Shown here: positions 46,189 through 58,514 of the stretch, piece after piece
How the letters are laid out: each line of letters begins with the position of its first letter
Numbering within the stretch: position 1 is the stretch's first letter
Assembly (NCBI GenBank): GCA_015698045.1
Contig: BLAL01000058.1
Span: forward strand, 2,501 to 66,500
DNA from: Rhizophagus clarus
Lineage: Eukaryota > Glomeromycota > Glomeromycetes > Glomerales > Glomeraceae
Direction: 5' to 3'
Length of the DNA stretch: 64,000 nucleotides
Notes under the pieces: generated by a model
Database searches by the model: none
The model's input: the letters and a program-made list of their open reading frames with translations, nothing else
Told to the model about the DNA's origin: nothing
Translations under genes and position numbers: made by a program

Positions 46189-48480
46189 TGAATAAACTAA
46201 TTTAATAAGCCACCATCAACTAGCTTAAAATACGAGATTTTTTAAATTTATTTATTGTTAAAATTTTTTTATTAATATCGTTTTATCATTTTGATATATT
46301 TGTAATAAAAATTGTGAAATATAAAATTAATCTTAAATAAAAGAATCTATGATTTGGCCCGAAACATAACGAAGGTTAATCTGGGTGTCCGCCCACCACC
46401 TTAACGACATACATGCTAGTCCAATTTTCGAAAACATGTGTGTAACATTTATAATAACATTTTTTGCATATTCGCAGCGGAAAAAATATAAAAATAAAAT
46501 TAAAAAATATATCAAGGCATAATGACTTTATATATGTCCTAATATTTTTTATTATATTCATTGAGACTTTTGAATTTTTGAATAGAATAACAAAAAAAAA
46601 AGCAACTGATTATGCGGATTTGCTAAAATGCTTGTTTAATGTTACACAAACATTGTTTGATTAGTCACATATCTGCGTGAAAAAATGGTACCCGGATACA
46701 TTGATCAAAGATCTGGTAACTTCAAGATGTTCGAAAAATTCCTTTTTTTTGGCTTATTACCAACAGAAAAACAATATTTTATTTTTAACAATTAGATATT
46801 TGATTGTCATTTTAGTATCAGTAATAATAAAAGAAACCATAATATTATTTCCATATTCTTGGTGTAATTACACGTAGACGTTGTTTTTTTTAGATAGAGC
46901 ACCACTGGACAATAGACAATGGCTTCCTGTAGAAGTGTATTCTTTTATAAGTCTAAGTCTTCCTCTAAACAAGGCGTTCAATAAAAAGATAATTAAAAAA
47001 AAAATGTTCTTGGTGTAGTCTTACGATTTTCAATGTTGTAACATCATCATTCATTTGTTTCCAACAATTTGAAATTTGGACGAATTTTCTTTAGCTATAA
47101 ATAACTTTTTGGTTTATTATGTGATTCTTCTAACAATTTCAACAGTAAATTATTGAAATTTTTAATAAATAATCAAATAAATAGAATTTGAAGCGGCTGG
47201 AATTGAAACAGGTTACGCTGAAATGTCAAATTATCTGACTGACTGTTCATCAAAGGAGAATCTAGTTGGTTCATCATCATCAGCCACATTAATTATTTCT
47301 TTCTTCTCTTCCGCTTTGTTAAATAATAACAAAACTTTGCAATATTAAATTATATTTTAATATTTTTCACCAGCGGCAGTGCTTCAGGTGTAAAATAATT
47401 TATGATTAATAATTGAAAATTAGTAATCGTGCGCAGTATCTATACGCAACATTTTAGAAATTAGCACTAAAATAATTATGGCTTTAGCAACGAATTTTAT
47501 TAATAAAGAATTTTAAATTTTTGATCAATAAACGAACTCACAGAAATCACAATTGTACGAAAAATGCAGATTAACAAAAAAAAAAATATTACGCAATCCT
47601 TAACATGTAACATATGTTATAGTACTGTAATTTGTAATACAGATTTAAATTACAAATTGTATGCAGTAATACGTGGGCTTAGCTTACTACTGTCACAAAC
47701 TCTTCCCGTACTAACATAGTAACATTCATATTATATATTTTGTGTTTACGATTGTTGTATACAATCAAATACTAAACTTTTCTCGTCTAATTTTCTAATT
47801 TGCGTTCATTTATCATTTATTAAAGAAAATTCTTGTCATCCAATACTAATAGCGGAACTTGCCCGATTGTAGTAAGAATAATTATCATATGATACTCTGA
47901 ACATTTGTTCAAGGTGTCATGTGAACAAAACCATAAATTTTCTTCCATTTGAGGCGTAAAAATTCGTAACACTCTTAGTTTATAATTGTGGATCTACAAT
48001 GATTCCACTTATATGCACCTCATTTTCATTTTCATGCCAAGCGTGATACAATTATTTATACGTCAATTATTGCTTATTTTTTCGATGTTGGTAACACTGT
48101 ATTTTCCGCATATATAACTTGTAAAAACGAGCAAGTTTCACTAACAGGGGAAGAATATTTATTTGTAGATTGATTAGATCATAACCATCATGTAAGTATT
48201 TTTGATAATAATTTACTATTACAGTTAGTATATTTGGGTATAATATTTTTGTGTTATCACTGTCCTACAAAGAACTTATTAGCCGGTGAAAATTTGGAAA
48301 GAATTCTTTACGATATTTATTTTACATATATAGTAATCGGATGTACTGTGACTGAAATTTTTCATATCTGTAAAATTAAACCATTATAAGTGCCATATCT
48401 GTCAATTTGTTTATATCTTATCTTCAATATATACGAGTTATCTAGTCTCAGCATATTCCATATAAAGAGAATTTGAATGT
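46189..48480. other. 2.3 kb intergenic region
   Basis: No convincing gene. GTTACGCTGAAATGTCAAATTATCTG at 47211-47236 recurs in inverted orientation at about 51908-51934, a small dispersed repeat. Short open frames at 46.3-46.9 kb lack recognisable features. Confidence 0.45.
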
Positions 48481-48481
48481 A

Positions 48482-48512
<31 letters not shown>
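48482..48512. promoter_or_regulatory. T-tract/A-tract palindrome upstream of membrane protein gene
   Basis: About fifteen T followed by about sixteen A, ending ten bases before the ATG. Poly(dA:dT) of this kind excludes nucleosomes in fungi; here it would also form a hairpin in a 5' UTR. Confidence 0.5.
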
Positions 48513-48521
48513 CTTTTATAA

Positions 48522-49580
48522 ATGAGTCACACAGGAATTATTATCGCCAATATAACAGTTCTTGTTGCTCTTGGAATATTAGCACTTAGTTTCGCGGGTG
48601 TAAATGTAGCTAAACTTCCTCCACAAGCCAACGGAACTTATACCGGACTTCCCGTTTGGCATCCACCTATTCAAAATAGTGATGATAATATACATATGGC
48701 AACAGTCTCTTTCGGATCAATATTAATGATAATTGCAGGGGTTTTTGCATTAAAATGGGCGAACGCTGATCCAAAAGCAAACGGGAAATCAGTAACCTAT
48801 TTTCGTAGAGATGGAAATAAATATCCTACGATCGAATTTGATCGATACTTGGCAGGTTATTGTTTAATTACGGCCTTAACAGGAATTGTATATGTTCCAA
48901 TTGATGTTGGTAAAATTTGGTCAACGACTGGAATATTACACAATGCAAGTGAAGTCCTCATTATGATTACTTTACACCAGGGAGGAAGAATTTCTTCACT
49001 TTCTGTTTTAGCTTGGTTGCTTTTATACGTTTTGTTCGCTGAAGCTTTAAGCATATATTTAAAATGGCCTTTTGACGCTCTTTGGTTTAAAGTACAAGGA
49101 CTTTGCTCAGATTATGCTTTGGTTATTCAATTTACACGTATGTATTTTAACACACTTAAAGAATATAAACATGGACATGAAAACCATCAAAGTCTTAGAC
49201 GGGATAATACTAGCGTAGAAAATGCCTTGGCAGAAACAATTGACTTAGAACCTGCTTTAGAACCTTTCCGACCTATTTATAATTATAATTATATTTTAAT
49301 ATTAGTAATAGCGTCCGCATTACATATTTTTGGAAATATTCTTACCACAATTTGGATTTATAGTTTTCGTTCTTATACTGCATTTTCTTTTACATATTGT
49401 ATTACTTACCCACTTTACGCTTATTTCATTTATTTGGACACTCATACTTATGCCATTCCTCCCGCACAAAAATATATTATGTTACCTGATCCTAGTAAAT
49501 TAAAAGTTATTCTTGTAACATTATCTTCTATCTTCCTTGCTATTTTTACGGCTAGGATAGGTGCGATTGTTCAGAGCTAA
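48522..49580 (+). CDS. Multi-pass membrane protein of unknown family (352 aa)
   Basis: A single-exon intact ORF. Hydrophobic segments lie at about 6-27, 58-79, 107-127, 137-153, 158-181, 256-279, 284-305 and 328-350, so seven or eight transmembrane helices. A hydrophilic loop spans about 205-250 (KEYKHGHENHQSLRRDN, then acidic AETIDLEPALEPF). An Asn-Gly-Thr (N37) and a Trp-His-Pro-Pro motif lie in the first outer or lumenal loop. I do not recognise the family; the layout could suit a receptor, transporter or lipid enzyme, and no motif decides between them. Composition is coding-like and there is no sign of decay. Confidence 0.75.
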   Translation: MSHTGIIIANITVLVALGILALSFAGVNVAKLPPQANGTYTGLPVWHPPIQNSDDNIHMATVSFGSILMIIAGVFALKWANADPKANGKSVTYFRRDGNKYPTIEFDRYLAGYCLITALTGIVYVPIDVGKIWSTTGILHNASEVLIMITLHQGGRISSLSVLAWLLLYVLFAEALSIYLKWPFDALWFKVQGLCSDYALVIQFTRMYFNTLKEYKHGHENHQSLRRDNTSVENALAETIDLEPALEPFRPIYNYNYILILVIASALHIFGNILTTIWIYSFRSYTAFSFTYCITYPLYAYFIYLDTHTYAIPPAQKYIMLPDPSKLKVILVTLSSIFLAIFTARIGAIVQS

Positions 49581-50040
49581 TTGTTTTAATGTGTCAAACT
49601 AAGAACGATGGCAGAAAATATGATTATAGGAAATAGTATTATTATGGGTATGTCAGTAGTAGTAGTAGCGAGATATAGTTGTATCCTTGTAATTTTGTTA
49701 CTTAAAACAGAATTAAATTTTATTTTGAACCGTTGTATTCACTCTCTTGTTAATATAATGAACATAATATATATTTGTTTACATGAAATATGATGCTATA
49801 CTATACGTAACGTTGTCAAAAATATTTAACTGTTGATTTAGCTTTCCCATTATTTCCATTGGTCCAATTTTCATGCTTTGAAATACTTGCCAAACATCAA
49901 CGTGTTCTGGTACAAAACTGATTACATTCTTTATACTAAAAATGAGTTTATCAGCTACTATAGCGTGCAATAATTTTAGTGAATTGTTTAACGATAATCA
50001 AGATAAAATCGAAAAACGGAATGATTATTCGTATTTTTTT
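49581..50040. other. Intergenic 3' flank
   Basis: Short open frames on both strands, none with recognisable features. Confidence 0.5.
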
Positions 50041-50044
50041 ATAC

Positions 50045-50340
50045 AATAACTAACCGTTGACCCGTTGCTCTGCAACGGCAAAATATGCATCTTTAAAATG
50101 ACACGACATACGTAGTCTAACACGTGTATAATTCAGCAATAGTTGCATATGTAATATGTATAAATAAGTATTCTAAACGTTACGGTAACACACGTATAAA
50201 TCAGTAGTCTAAACGTTACGGTTACACACGAAAACAATTATTACAGTACTAGCCGTTAAACCCGTTGCTCCGCAACGTCACATAAACATACACGTGATGT
50301 TACCGGTGCGACGGTTAAAGTCTAAAGTCTATAAACGTGA
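50045..50340. repeat. CCCGTTGCTCCGCAACG and CTAAACGTTACGG repeats
   Basis: GACCCGTTGCTCTGCAACGG (50057) and AACCCGTTGCTCCGCAACG (50258) are near-palindromic. Between them GTCTAAACGTTACGGTAACACACGTATAAA-type units of about 35 bases recur. The same units reappear at 50925-51015, on the other side of the 50365-50820 element. Confidence 0.7.
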
Positions 50341-50364
50341 TTTTTTATGCAGTTTACTCTATGT

Positions 50365-50820
50365 GCTCCGCATGAGCCGGCTCGAGCTTTATTATCAGAA
50401 AAACGCTTCGCAACGTTTTTGATTAAACAATTAAAAAAAACGTTGCAAATCTTTTTTTTTAATTAAGTTAATGCTGAAAAGCGTTTTCGCAACGTTTTTC
50501 ATTAAAATAATTAAAAAAAAACGATGCGAAACTTTTTTTTATTAATTAAAATAATGCTGAAAAACGTTTCGCAACGGTTTTCATTAAAACAATTAAAAAA
50601 AACGTTGCGAAACATTTTTTTAATTAAATTAATGTTGAAAACGTTTTCGCAACGTTTTTCACTAAAACAATTAAAAAAAAGGTTGCGAAAATTTTTAATT
50701 ATTAAAAGTATGATAGATCGAGCTGGCTCGCGAGCCATCAAGCCATTTTAAACATGGCTCAGCTTGTCTCAGCTTGAAAAGCTCAAGCTAGCTCGCGAGC
50801 CGGCTCGGCTCATGCGGAGC
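50365..50820. mobile_element. Inverted-repeat element of the AGCTTGAGCC family with hairpin array
   Basis: The left end GCTCCGCATGAGCCGGCTCG is inverted at the right end CGAGCCGGCTCGGCTCATGCGGAGC. Inside, 50400-50690 holds about 3.5 tandem copies of an 80-base unit, each with TTTTCGCAACGTTTTTCATT and AAAAAACGTTGCGAAA facing each other, so each unit can fold. No coding capacity. Confidence 0.75.
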
Positions 50821-50924
50821 TTTAACTCTGTTACATTTGTTATATTTGTTTATTACTATTTATAGTATAGTTCAAAAGCACAAAATTTTTCCAATTTAAT
50901 TTATAAGCGCGATTTTATATAAAC

Positions 50925-51015
50925 GTCACAGGTACACACGTATAAATTGTAGTCTAAACGTTACGGGCACACAAATATAAATATGTAATCTAAACGTTAC
51001 GGTAACACAGGAAAA
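50925..51015. repeat. CTAAACGTTACGG tandem repeat, second block
   Basis: Two to three units of the sequence seen at 50145-50240. The inverted-repeat element at 50365-50820 appears to have split one block. Confidence 0.6.
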
Positions 51016-51032
51016 TAATTATTATATAGTAG

Positions 51033-51063
<31 letters not shown>

Positions 51064-51670
51064 ATATAGATGTAATCTTTAAGCAATAAAAAAAATAATA
51101 GAGGTCATTTTAGCAGAGCTGGACTATTTCTTCCTTCACTTCCTGAAGATCCATGTATGAATAGCTAAAAAATGAATAAAGGTCGTAATTGAGAAGTAAA
51201 ATGCTCATACTATATACGGCTATCCTATAACGATAGATCTTGTTTAGCCAATCCTATTAAATCACAACGCTGCCTACATTTCCGTAAGAAAAATTGTTTA
51301 CAATCAATTTGATATTAACACTTTACATTTTTTTTTTTAATGTATTGATGTTCAGAGGAATTATTGCAATAGCGTTTTATTTCTCTATTCAAACTATCAA
51401 TAATATTCCTTTGTAAATTATTACTAGTTATAATACTAAGACGCGAGTTGTTTTTTTATTTTAAGTAATAATTTTAATTTTGGACACTTTATTTAGAGAA
51501 ACAAGTGAAATAAGCTTAAGCAACATTTTCTGTGAATATTGAAGTTCATTTATATTGATTTTTATGGGACTAGCTTAAATATTTGTGGTGTTATAAATTA
51601 ATTTATAATAGTACTTATGAAATTTTTATTCAAAAAAACGCATCTAAGATTCATTAGTATAATAAATTAT
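51016..51670. other. Intergenic AT-rich segment
   Basis: A (TA)n run at 51038-51064; otherwise nothing recognised. Confidence 0.5.
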
Positions 51671-51788
51671 GCTATTTTTATTCTTAAGAATATATTGCAT
51701 ACTTTAAATATTAACCATTTTTAAAAAGCGCTATTTTTATTCTTAAGAATATATTGCATACTTTAAATATTAACCATTTTTAAAAAGC
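51671..51788. repeat. Perfect 59-base tandem duplication
   Basis: GCTATTTTTATTCTTAAGAA...AACCATTTTTAAAAAGC occurs twice back to back with period 59 and no differences noticed, so it is recent. Confidence 0.9.
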
Positions 51789-52434
51789 GCAAAGTACAAA
51801 TTCTTTGTTCTTTAACATTATTTAAAGAGCGCAAAAATTTTTTCAAAGATAAACATTACACAAAAATATTATTAAAAAATGCGAAGTCAAATTTATGACA
51901 GTCAAGCAGATAATTTGACATTTCGGCGTAACATCCCAGACGTCCAATAATATAATTATCGACACTTTCAATAACTGAATTATAGGCTAGTGGAATATTT
52001 AAAAGTTTTACGATCAATCCCATATATTCACCAATTCATCTCATCTTCATATGTTGAAATTAATAGATAATATTTTTTATCTTTCTGAAAAATTTACATA
52101 AAAAAGAATCTATTTTTGAATATATGGAGGACATGAACAAATCCATTGAACTGGATTTGTTAAATGTTTATTATTTATTCTATTACTTTTTTTCATGTCC
52201 TTTCCATTCTTCTTTAAATTCCTTATTTCACCATGGTACCAAATAACGATCTTGTTGAGGTACAATAGTTGAAATCGATGTAATTTAAGAAAAATTTTTT
52301 TGTCGCAAATTAATTCTTTCAAACTTTTTTGATACACACTTCATATAAAAATGAGACTAAAGAATAGGGTATATATCATGTTTACAAATACTATATATTT
52401 TATTTTATTAATGGATTGTTAATGATCATACGTT
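51789..52434. other. Intergenic segment
   Basis: No supported gene; contains the inverted partner of the 47.2 kb short repeat. Confidence 0.45.
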
Positions 52435-52516
52435 ATACCAGCTCAAAATGCAAAAAGAAGTTAATTTTCACGCAAAAATTTTACGATTTCATGGAATTTC
52501 AAAGTCAAATAACTAG
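52435..52516 (+). pseudogene. Lone exon 2 remnant of a fifth kinase-Sel1 gene
   Basis: An acceptor-like CCAG is followed by CTCAAAATGCAAAAAGAAGT, reading LKMQKEVNFHAKILRFHGIS before a stop. This equals the start of exon 2 in genes A-D (LKMQKEVDFHVNILRIYGIS). No exon 1, 3 or 4 was found around it. Confidence 0.8.
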
Positions 52517-53049
52517 TAGGCGCCAGCTTTATCAAATTTGTGGTTAAAAAACAAAAAATGATTGCTTAATTCAAACATGACGTTTTTGATGATGGCAATA
52601 TCGGAGAAGAGCATTGAGCATTTTTAACCATGAGAAGCAAAATCCCTGGAAAAAGTAATTATTAATAATATAAAATTTTTTTTACTAGACAAAGAAAACT
52701 ATATTACTAATACTAAAAATTACCCATTAATAACTATATTTATTTTATTACGAATTATTTTTGAATTATTACTTGCATCAAGTAGGAGAATAAACCACCA
52801 AATATCCACGCCTAACAATAATAATTAACGAACATATAGTTGTGATGTACTAAAAAGAAGAAAGAAGTAATGCTATGTAAATTCCCAGGCACCATCATGC
52901 ATCTTTTTCTTGATATGATATTTATGTAAACTCTGTATTAATAATTTTTAGTTTAGGACTCTTTCCTCGACCATAAATTTATAAAGGTTTTTTACAAGAA
53001 AATAGTCACCAAAAGTTATTAAAAATTATTAAAATAACAAAAAATAGAG
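52517..53049. other. Intergenic segment
   Basis: No gene seen. Confidence 0.5.
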
Positions 53050-54201
53050 ATGACACTTACAGGAAACGAGTTTAAAAATACTTTGAAGACAAAAGTTAAA
53101 CGTACTTTGTATAGAAACTTTCGAAATATTAAACATTTATTAAATAGAAAATTTTTTGAAAAAGTTGATAGAAGATTTGGCCATTCAAAAGAAGAAGAAC
53201 TAGAGTTTTTTACACACTTAGCCAACATAACAGGATTTGAAAGTGGAATAATAGAAGTTATTTACAAGAGCAGAGAAGAAGTTGCAAGCGACTTATACTA
53301 TACTGATATTATTTGCCTTGGGAAAAATACTGATAGACTTCGCTCGTAGTTGAAAGAGGCGCAGTCAAATTCTCATGATGTTATGTCAAAGCTGTCTAAA
53401 AAGGAAACTGAAGTGAAGAACAAAGAACGAATAATATTGCAGAAAAATGAGAAAATTGAAAATTTAACTAAGTAAGTAAGTCGATTAAATAACGAAAGAT
53501 TACTGAATACAAAAAAGGGAGGCTGCATAAACAACAAAAAAGTGTTTCCGTTCCTATTCCCATAACCAGTTTAACCGATGAATGTCCTACAATTTTGGAG
53601 ATGATCGTGACCTTATTATATATGACTTTCTGAGCTGCTTACAGGATGAAGATATTGTTATGTTGATAAGAAAGGAATTAAGGTTTATTAAAAAGCTTAC
53701 AATTAAACGGCAATACAAATACAAAACTGTATGATGTACAGTTTAGCTATATAACAGTGAAGTACGAGCTGTAGCACATGCAGGTAAGACAAGATTACTG
53801 CGCTATGGGAAAAATGAATGTATTGTAAGAATTTTTCCAGGAAAGATGAGTGTTAAGGACATTAAAGAAGCTAGTAAATTTCAACTTTTCAAAGAACTCA
53901 AAAGCAAATCAACAAACAAGGATACAGCGGAAAGAGTAATGTTTTACATGTAAAAATTTCATCTTAAATTTGCTAGAGAAGTTATTCTAAAGGGACGAAC
54001 AAACATTTAAATGGCAGAAAACTATGGAAACGTGTCTGAAGATTTGTGAGGAACATGAATTTCGCTGGTCTGGGTTTAAGGAAAGAAGGTTTGAAACACC
54101 TGGGCTATACTGCTTCAGCAAAGATTGATGTAATACCAAAGGTTAAAGATGTGAATGTTATAGATGCAGAATTAAATGCCTACAATGATTTTTATGTATA
54201 G
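53050..54201 (+). pseudogene. Decayed coiled-coil protein gene, family unknown
   Basis: The first 99 codons are open and charged (FKNTLKTKVKRTLYRNF, HSKEEELEFFTHLANITGF). TAG at 53347 is followed in the same frame by coiled-coil text (LKEAQSNSHDVMSKLSKKETE, ILQKNEKIENLTK) and another stop. Further coding-like pieces appear in shifted frames: YGKNECIVRIFPGKMSVKDI near 53806-53865 and GLRKEGLKHLGYTASAKIDV leading to NVIDAELNAYNDFYV just before the TAG near 54199. The gene had at least three breaks. Its ending reads like a conserved C-terminus, but I cannot name the family. Confidence 0.6.
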
Positions 54202-54717
54202 ATGCTTATATTAAATGTCTATGTTGAAGGCGTTCATAATGATTTGTATCACTCATTGGTGTTTTGTAATTAAATATTTAACAAACTAAAATTTTTTTTT
54301 CCTTTATTATAAAGTCATTTGTTACAAATAAAATATTATAAACCATTCAATATAGTAAAAAATAAATTTTCGGTTAATTTAAATTTTGTAATCATTCAAA
54401 TAGGAAGAACAAATGGTACACATATATTAACATATATTCCACATTTTTTTTTACAAATAATTCACTATTTTGGATATAGTAAGAATAAAACCCTTGAAAA
54501 ATTCAGTTTATTATGAATGGATTACAGTATTTACTCGCATCAATTTTTGTTGGTGATCAAACATAAAAAGTGGCGTTATGCCAATTTTGCCAATTTGCAA
54601 GTTTACGTGATAATTGAATAAACAAAACTGAAACTTTATAAAACATGCTATGCTTAATAATGATAAAGAAACTTCATACAAACATTTTATCTGCGGCTTC
54701 ACTTGTTAAACCAATGT
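54202..54717. other. Intergenic segment
   Basis: Short AT-driven open frames only. Confidence 0.5.
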
Positions 54718-55220
54718 CAGATAGTGGCCAAAATTATCGGGACACTTGTGAGTATCTCATCATCCAGTAATCCAAATTTGATAAATAAAGACTCATTGGA
54801 TTCAACTCATCACGACGGATCAAATAATGGCCAGCTTGTATCTCTAGCCTCAATAGATCACGAGATAATTGCCAAAACGTCCAAAACATGGTTTTAAATA
54901 TATCTCCGCGTCTATCGATCCTGGAGTCATGATCTAGCAACCATCAGATTCGCCTTAATGAGACAGTTCAAATGAGTATTTAATGGTCAAATTTGATTCA
55001 CTGGTTGGTGAAATGTTGTCAGAAACGTGTTTTAGCCAGAATTTTTAATTAGGAAAAATTGGACGTTTTAATAATTATCTCGTGATCTATCATGCTAGAC
55101 ATATGGTCTAACTGCCATTCGACTCGTTTTGATGCGACGTATCCAATAGCCTTTATTCGTCAAATTTGGATCATTGGATGATGAGATAATCACGTGTCCC
55201 GATAATTTGGCCACTATCTG
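54718..55220. mobile_element. Tc1/mariner-type MITE with long inverted ends, 503 bases
   Basis: The left end CAGATAGTGGCCAAAATTAT continues CGGGACAC; the right end, reverse-complemented, reads CAGATAGTGGCCAAATTATC GGGACAC. The inverted similarity extends roughly 180 bases inward, including TCTCATCATCCA, GATCACGAGATAATT and AAAACGTCCAA. CAG..GTGGCCAAAA is the usual start of Tc1-like TIRs. TA follows the right end, but GT precedes the left, so the target duplication is not intact. No transposase. Confidence 0.82.
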
Positions 55221-57825
55221 TACGTTATCAATGTTGTAATATAAGCCTTGTACGATGAGGCAAAGCAATTAATTTAATAAGCAATATCAGGTATGTCTTA
55301 AACAACACAAATAAATTACAACATCATAACCTGAGGCTTAGATCAGGCTAAGCATCTAAGCTTTTCTTTATAAATACATAGTTAAAAGACTGTTTCTCCA
55401 ATTTTTTTTTTCACTTTTTAACCTTCATGATTTTTCTTTTGATAATAAATATATTTATATTATTTATGTACAGTACATTGTCATGTTTTTTAAAAGAAAA
55501 GAATTCTCATTTTTTTTTATTTATCATATCTTATATAAATGCACATATATAAACATACCAATAATAGTACAGACCTAGTTATATTCTAATTTGTTATTCT
55601 ATAATTATATTACTTGATTTACAACTTGATACAACCGGACAATTTTTACTGTTATCCAAAACTGTTCAGATTCACAGTACCGGAAATGACAAAACCAATT
55701 TACGGTGTTTTTGTTTGTGTCATAGGTAGCTTTTAAGTTACACACAAAATTCTTAAATTTTTGATCTAGATTTTAATGAATCATTTATTTGATTATCTCC
55801 AAAAGATAATCTTTCAGCTAGAAAAACAAAAAGAAAAAATAAAAGAATTGAAAGAAGAAAATGGTGAATTTAACAGATCAACTCAGGAAATAAAGAACAA
55901 ATACGATTAATCCAGGAAACATTTAAAGATGGAAGGTGGATAATCTATTTAATATAAAATGAACAATTAATTAATTTCAAATAGTTATTGAAAATTTTAT
56001 TCAACAACATTTCATACTATACTAACTATACATATAATATAACAAAGAACTAAATATTTTTATAGTATACTGTATATTTTCAAATTATAATTATATTGAA
56101 TAATATGTACGCAGTTTCAAGATTTACATGTAATTTAAAAATGCCGAGAGGCTGTGAATTGTTAGGAATTAGGGAATCAGGTCTATTATTTTTACCTTTA
56201 GCGTGACTGACATGCACTGACCTGAACTTCACAAATTAATGCCAGATGGTAATTATAATCAAGAATCCAATTAAGTCAAAAATAGTGACAACGGAAAATT
56301 ATAGAACTACCACATTTATCTTCTTCAACTATGTTTTGTTTTATTTTGTATATTAAATTAAACTGGAGTCTTTAAACGTAATTTACTTTTGTTTGTCATA
56401 TATTATTAAGAAGAAAGTTAAAATTATTAAATTAAATTTCAATACAAGTTAGAAAAAAAGTAACTATAAAAAAAAAGAAATTCATGTTTATAATTCGGAC
56501 TTAATATAAGAAAACCTTACAATTAAAGATTATATCTCATCAGCTATTAATTGAATAATAATATCATTAAATATCTTTTATATGAAAAGACAAACCTTTG
56601 ACTATCAAAAAGAAAGATAATTTCAAGAACTAGTTTAGAAGATATTCAGCATTTATCATCTTTCATATTAAACATATTAAAACTAGGCACGTATATATGT
56701 TCAAAAGTAAAATCACAATTTCTTGAACTAAAGAATTTGAATATATATGTTAAAAAGGAAGTTCCATGCAATTTTCATGCTAAGAGCAAAATTACTACCT
56801 GAAGATTATTATTATACTGTACTTACTATACTTAATAAATCATTGAAAAAGGAGAACAAATAGATACAAATATTATATAATGTATAAATTATTTTATATG
56901 TACAGTATATATGAAAAAGAGTTAGAAATTAGGTATCATATTACGCTGGTTTCATTAATGTAGTAATATATGATATATATATACAGTATATATATATATT
57001 GTTTATTTAATAAAGAGAAATACGTTAATAAAAAAAAAAATGGTTATTAAGAAACATACAATGTAAAAAAACAAGATAAAGGTCTATAACTGAGAGTTAT
57101 CTAATGTTACAATACTGTAAAGCAAAATGCTAACGTAAACCATACCGTTTAAGAGAAAAAAAAAAATTTCTTTCCTGAATTATTATTAAAGTTTTCTAAT
57201 CTAGTCGATAATGAATTGGTTTTTTCTATATTTTTCTCGTACTAAATATATTATACTTAACAATGTAATATATATAATGATATAAAGGAATATATTTAAA
57301 TTTCACATAAAGATAAATTCCGCGGCGATAGAACGAGTTAATTTTTCCTACATCCGCAATCCGTATCATTAACGCATGATATTTTCGTAGAATCATAAGA
57401 TCTAAAAAAAGCTTTTAGTGGTATTGCTAACGAAGACCTAAAAAATAAATAAATTAAAAAAAGTATTTTATATATACAATAGACTCAAGCGCACCCGAAA
57501 AGATTTTACTCATCTCATTCTAAAAACGAAGTAGTATTGTGTAATTTTTTTTTTCATATGAGTCGTTTTTATTTTCGCGTTACGATCTAGTGATTTTTTT
57601 TTTGCTAAATAAAAAGCTAAAAGCAATTTGAAGGTTTTTTTTTTATTAAATAAGATTCCTCGTTTTAAAAAAAAAAAAAAAAAAAAATACATTAATAAAA
57701 TAATTTCTTTTAATTTACTTACATTTTTCGAATAAATTTCTGTAATTAATTGTACAAATATTCATAATTTAAAATAAAAATAAATAAATAACAAAATTTA
57801 GATGTTATAGTTGCTGGTTGAACTT
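55221..57825. other. 2.6 kb gene-poor region
   Basis: Poly-A/T tracts and (TA)n near 56970-57000. No ORF of coding character and no RNA gene recognised. Confidence 0.5.
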
Positions 57826-57827
57826 GG

Positions 57828-57925
57828 ATCAATCCAAGCTTTATTTAGCTTGGCTTGGCTTGGCTCGGCTCAATACTAACTTGATTAAACAAGCTGAGCC
57901 ACATTGACACGCTAACCTAAGTAAA
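57828..57925. repeat. AGCTTGAGCC-family fragment, copy 4
   Basis: AAGCTTTATTTAGCTTGGCT, then GGCTTGGCTCGGCTCAATAC, then AAGCTGAGCCACATTGACAC: the same word set as the copies at 6.9, 14.4 and 50.8 kb. Confidence 0.6.
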
Positions 57926-58436
57926 ACGATCATCATTGTATCGACAAATTGACAAAAAACGAGATGATATATATCTACAAAATTCTCTTTTAAAGTATTA
58001 CAGTAGTAAATACTTATGCTTTTTCTATTGTAGGTTGCAATTCTAAACGAATTCCTAGATTCTTCAAACGAGTTTAGTTAAGTCATGAGAAATACATTAT
58101 TGAGCTTTACGTATAATGCTGCTTCCAGGTGTTACCTAAAAAGGAATTATCGACGTAATTATTTTTATCGTAAAAATATTTTTTTATGCAATTACGAAAA
58201 ATTACGAAATAACGCATATGAAGAACATGTAATGCCAGATATGAAGATCTTTCAGGTGCAAACACTTATGTCACATGTTAGATCATTAAACTTGAAACGA
58301 TCTGACATGCTCAATATCTCAGGTCTAACTTAATTTGGTTAGAAAGTTAGGAATCGGTGGGGAATATGAGATTCTTACCAAGATGAATTAATTATCTGAT
58401 TATGGCCAAAACTGATTACAATAATAATGAAAATCG
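57926..58436. other. Upstream region of gene D
   Basis: Shares TCTTTCAGGTGCAAACACTT ATGTCACATGTT with the region before gene A, showing duplication of upstream DNA together with the gene. Confidence 0.6.
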
Positions 58437-58513
58437 GTAGTACAATCGAATTTTATATAACCAGCACGCATTTGACGCTAAAGCAATAAAACTTTTTTTT
58501 TTTTTCTTACAAA
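58437..58513 (+). promoter_or_regulatory. Conserved promoter block of gene D
   Basis: GTAGTACAATCGAATTTTAT ATAA, then CATTTGACGCTAAAGCAATA, then a T tract up to the ATG, in the same order as at genes A and C. Confidence 0.55.
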
Positions 58514-58514
58514 A

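Noticed and set aside
50511..50751. Opposed ORFs over the CGCAACG array
   Set aside because: Both follow from the inverted tandem repeat.
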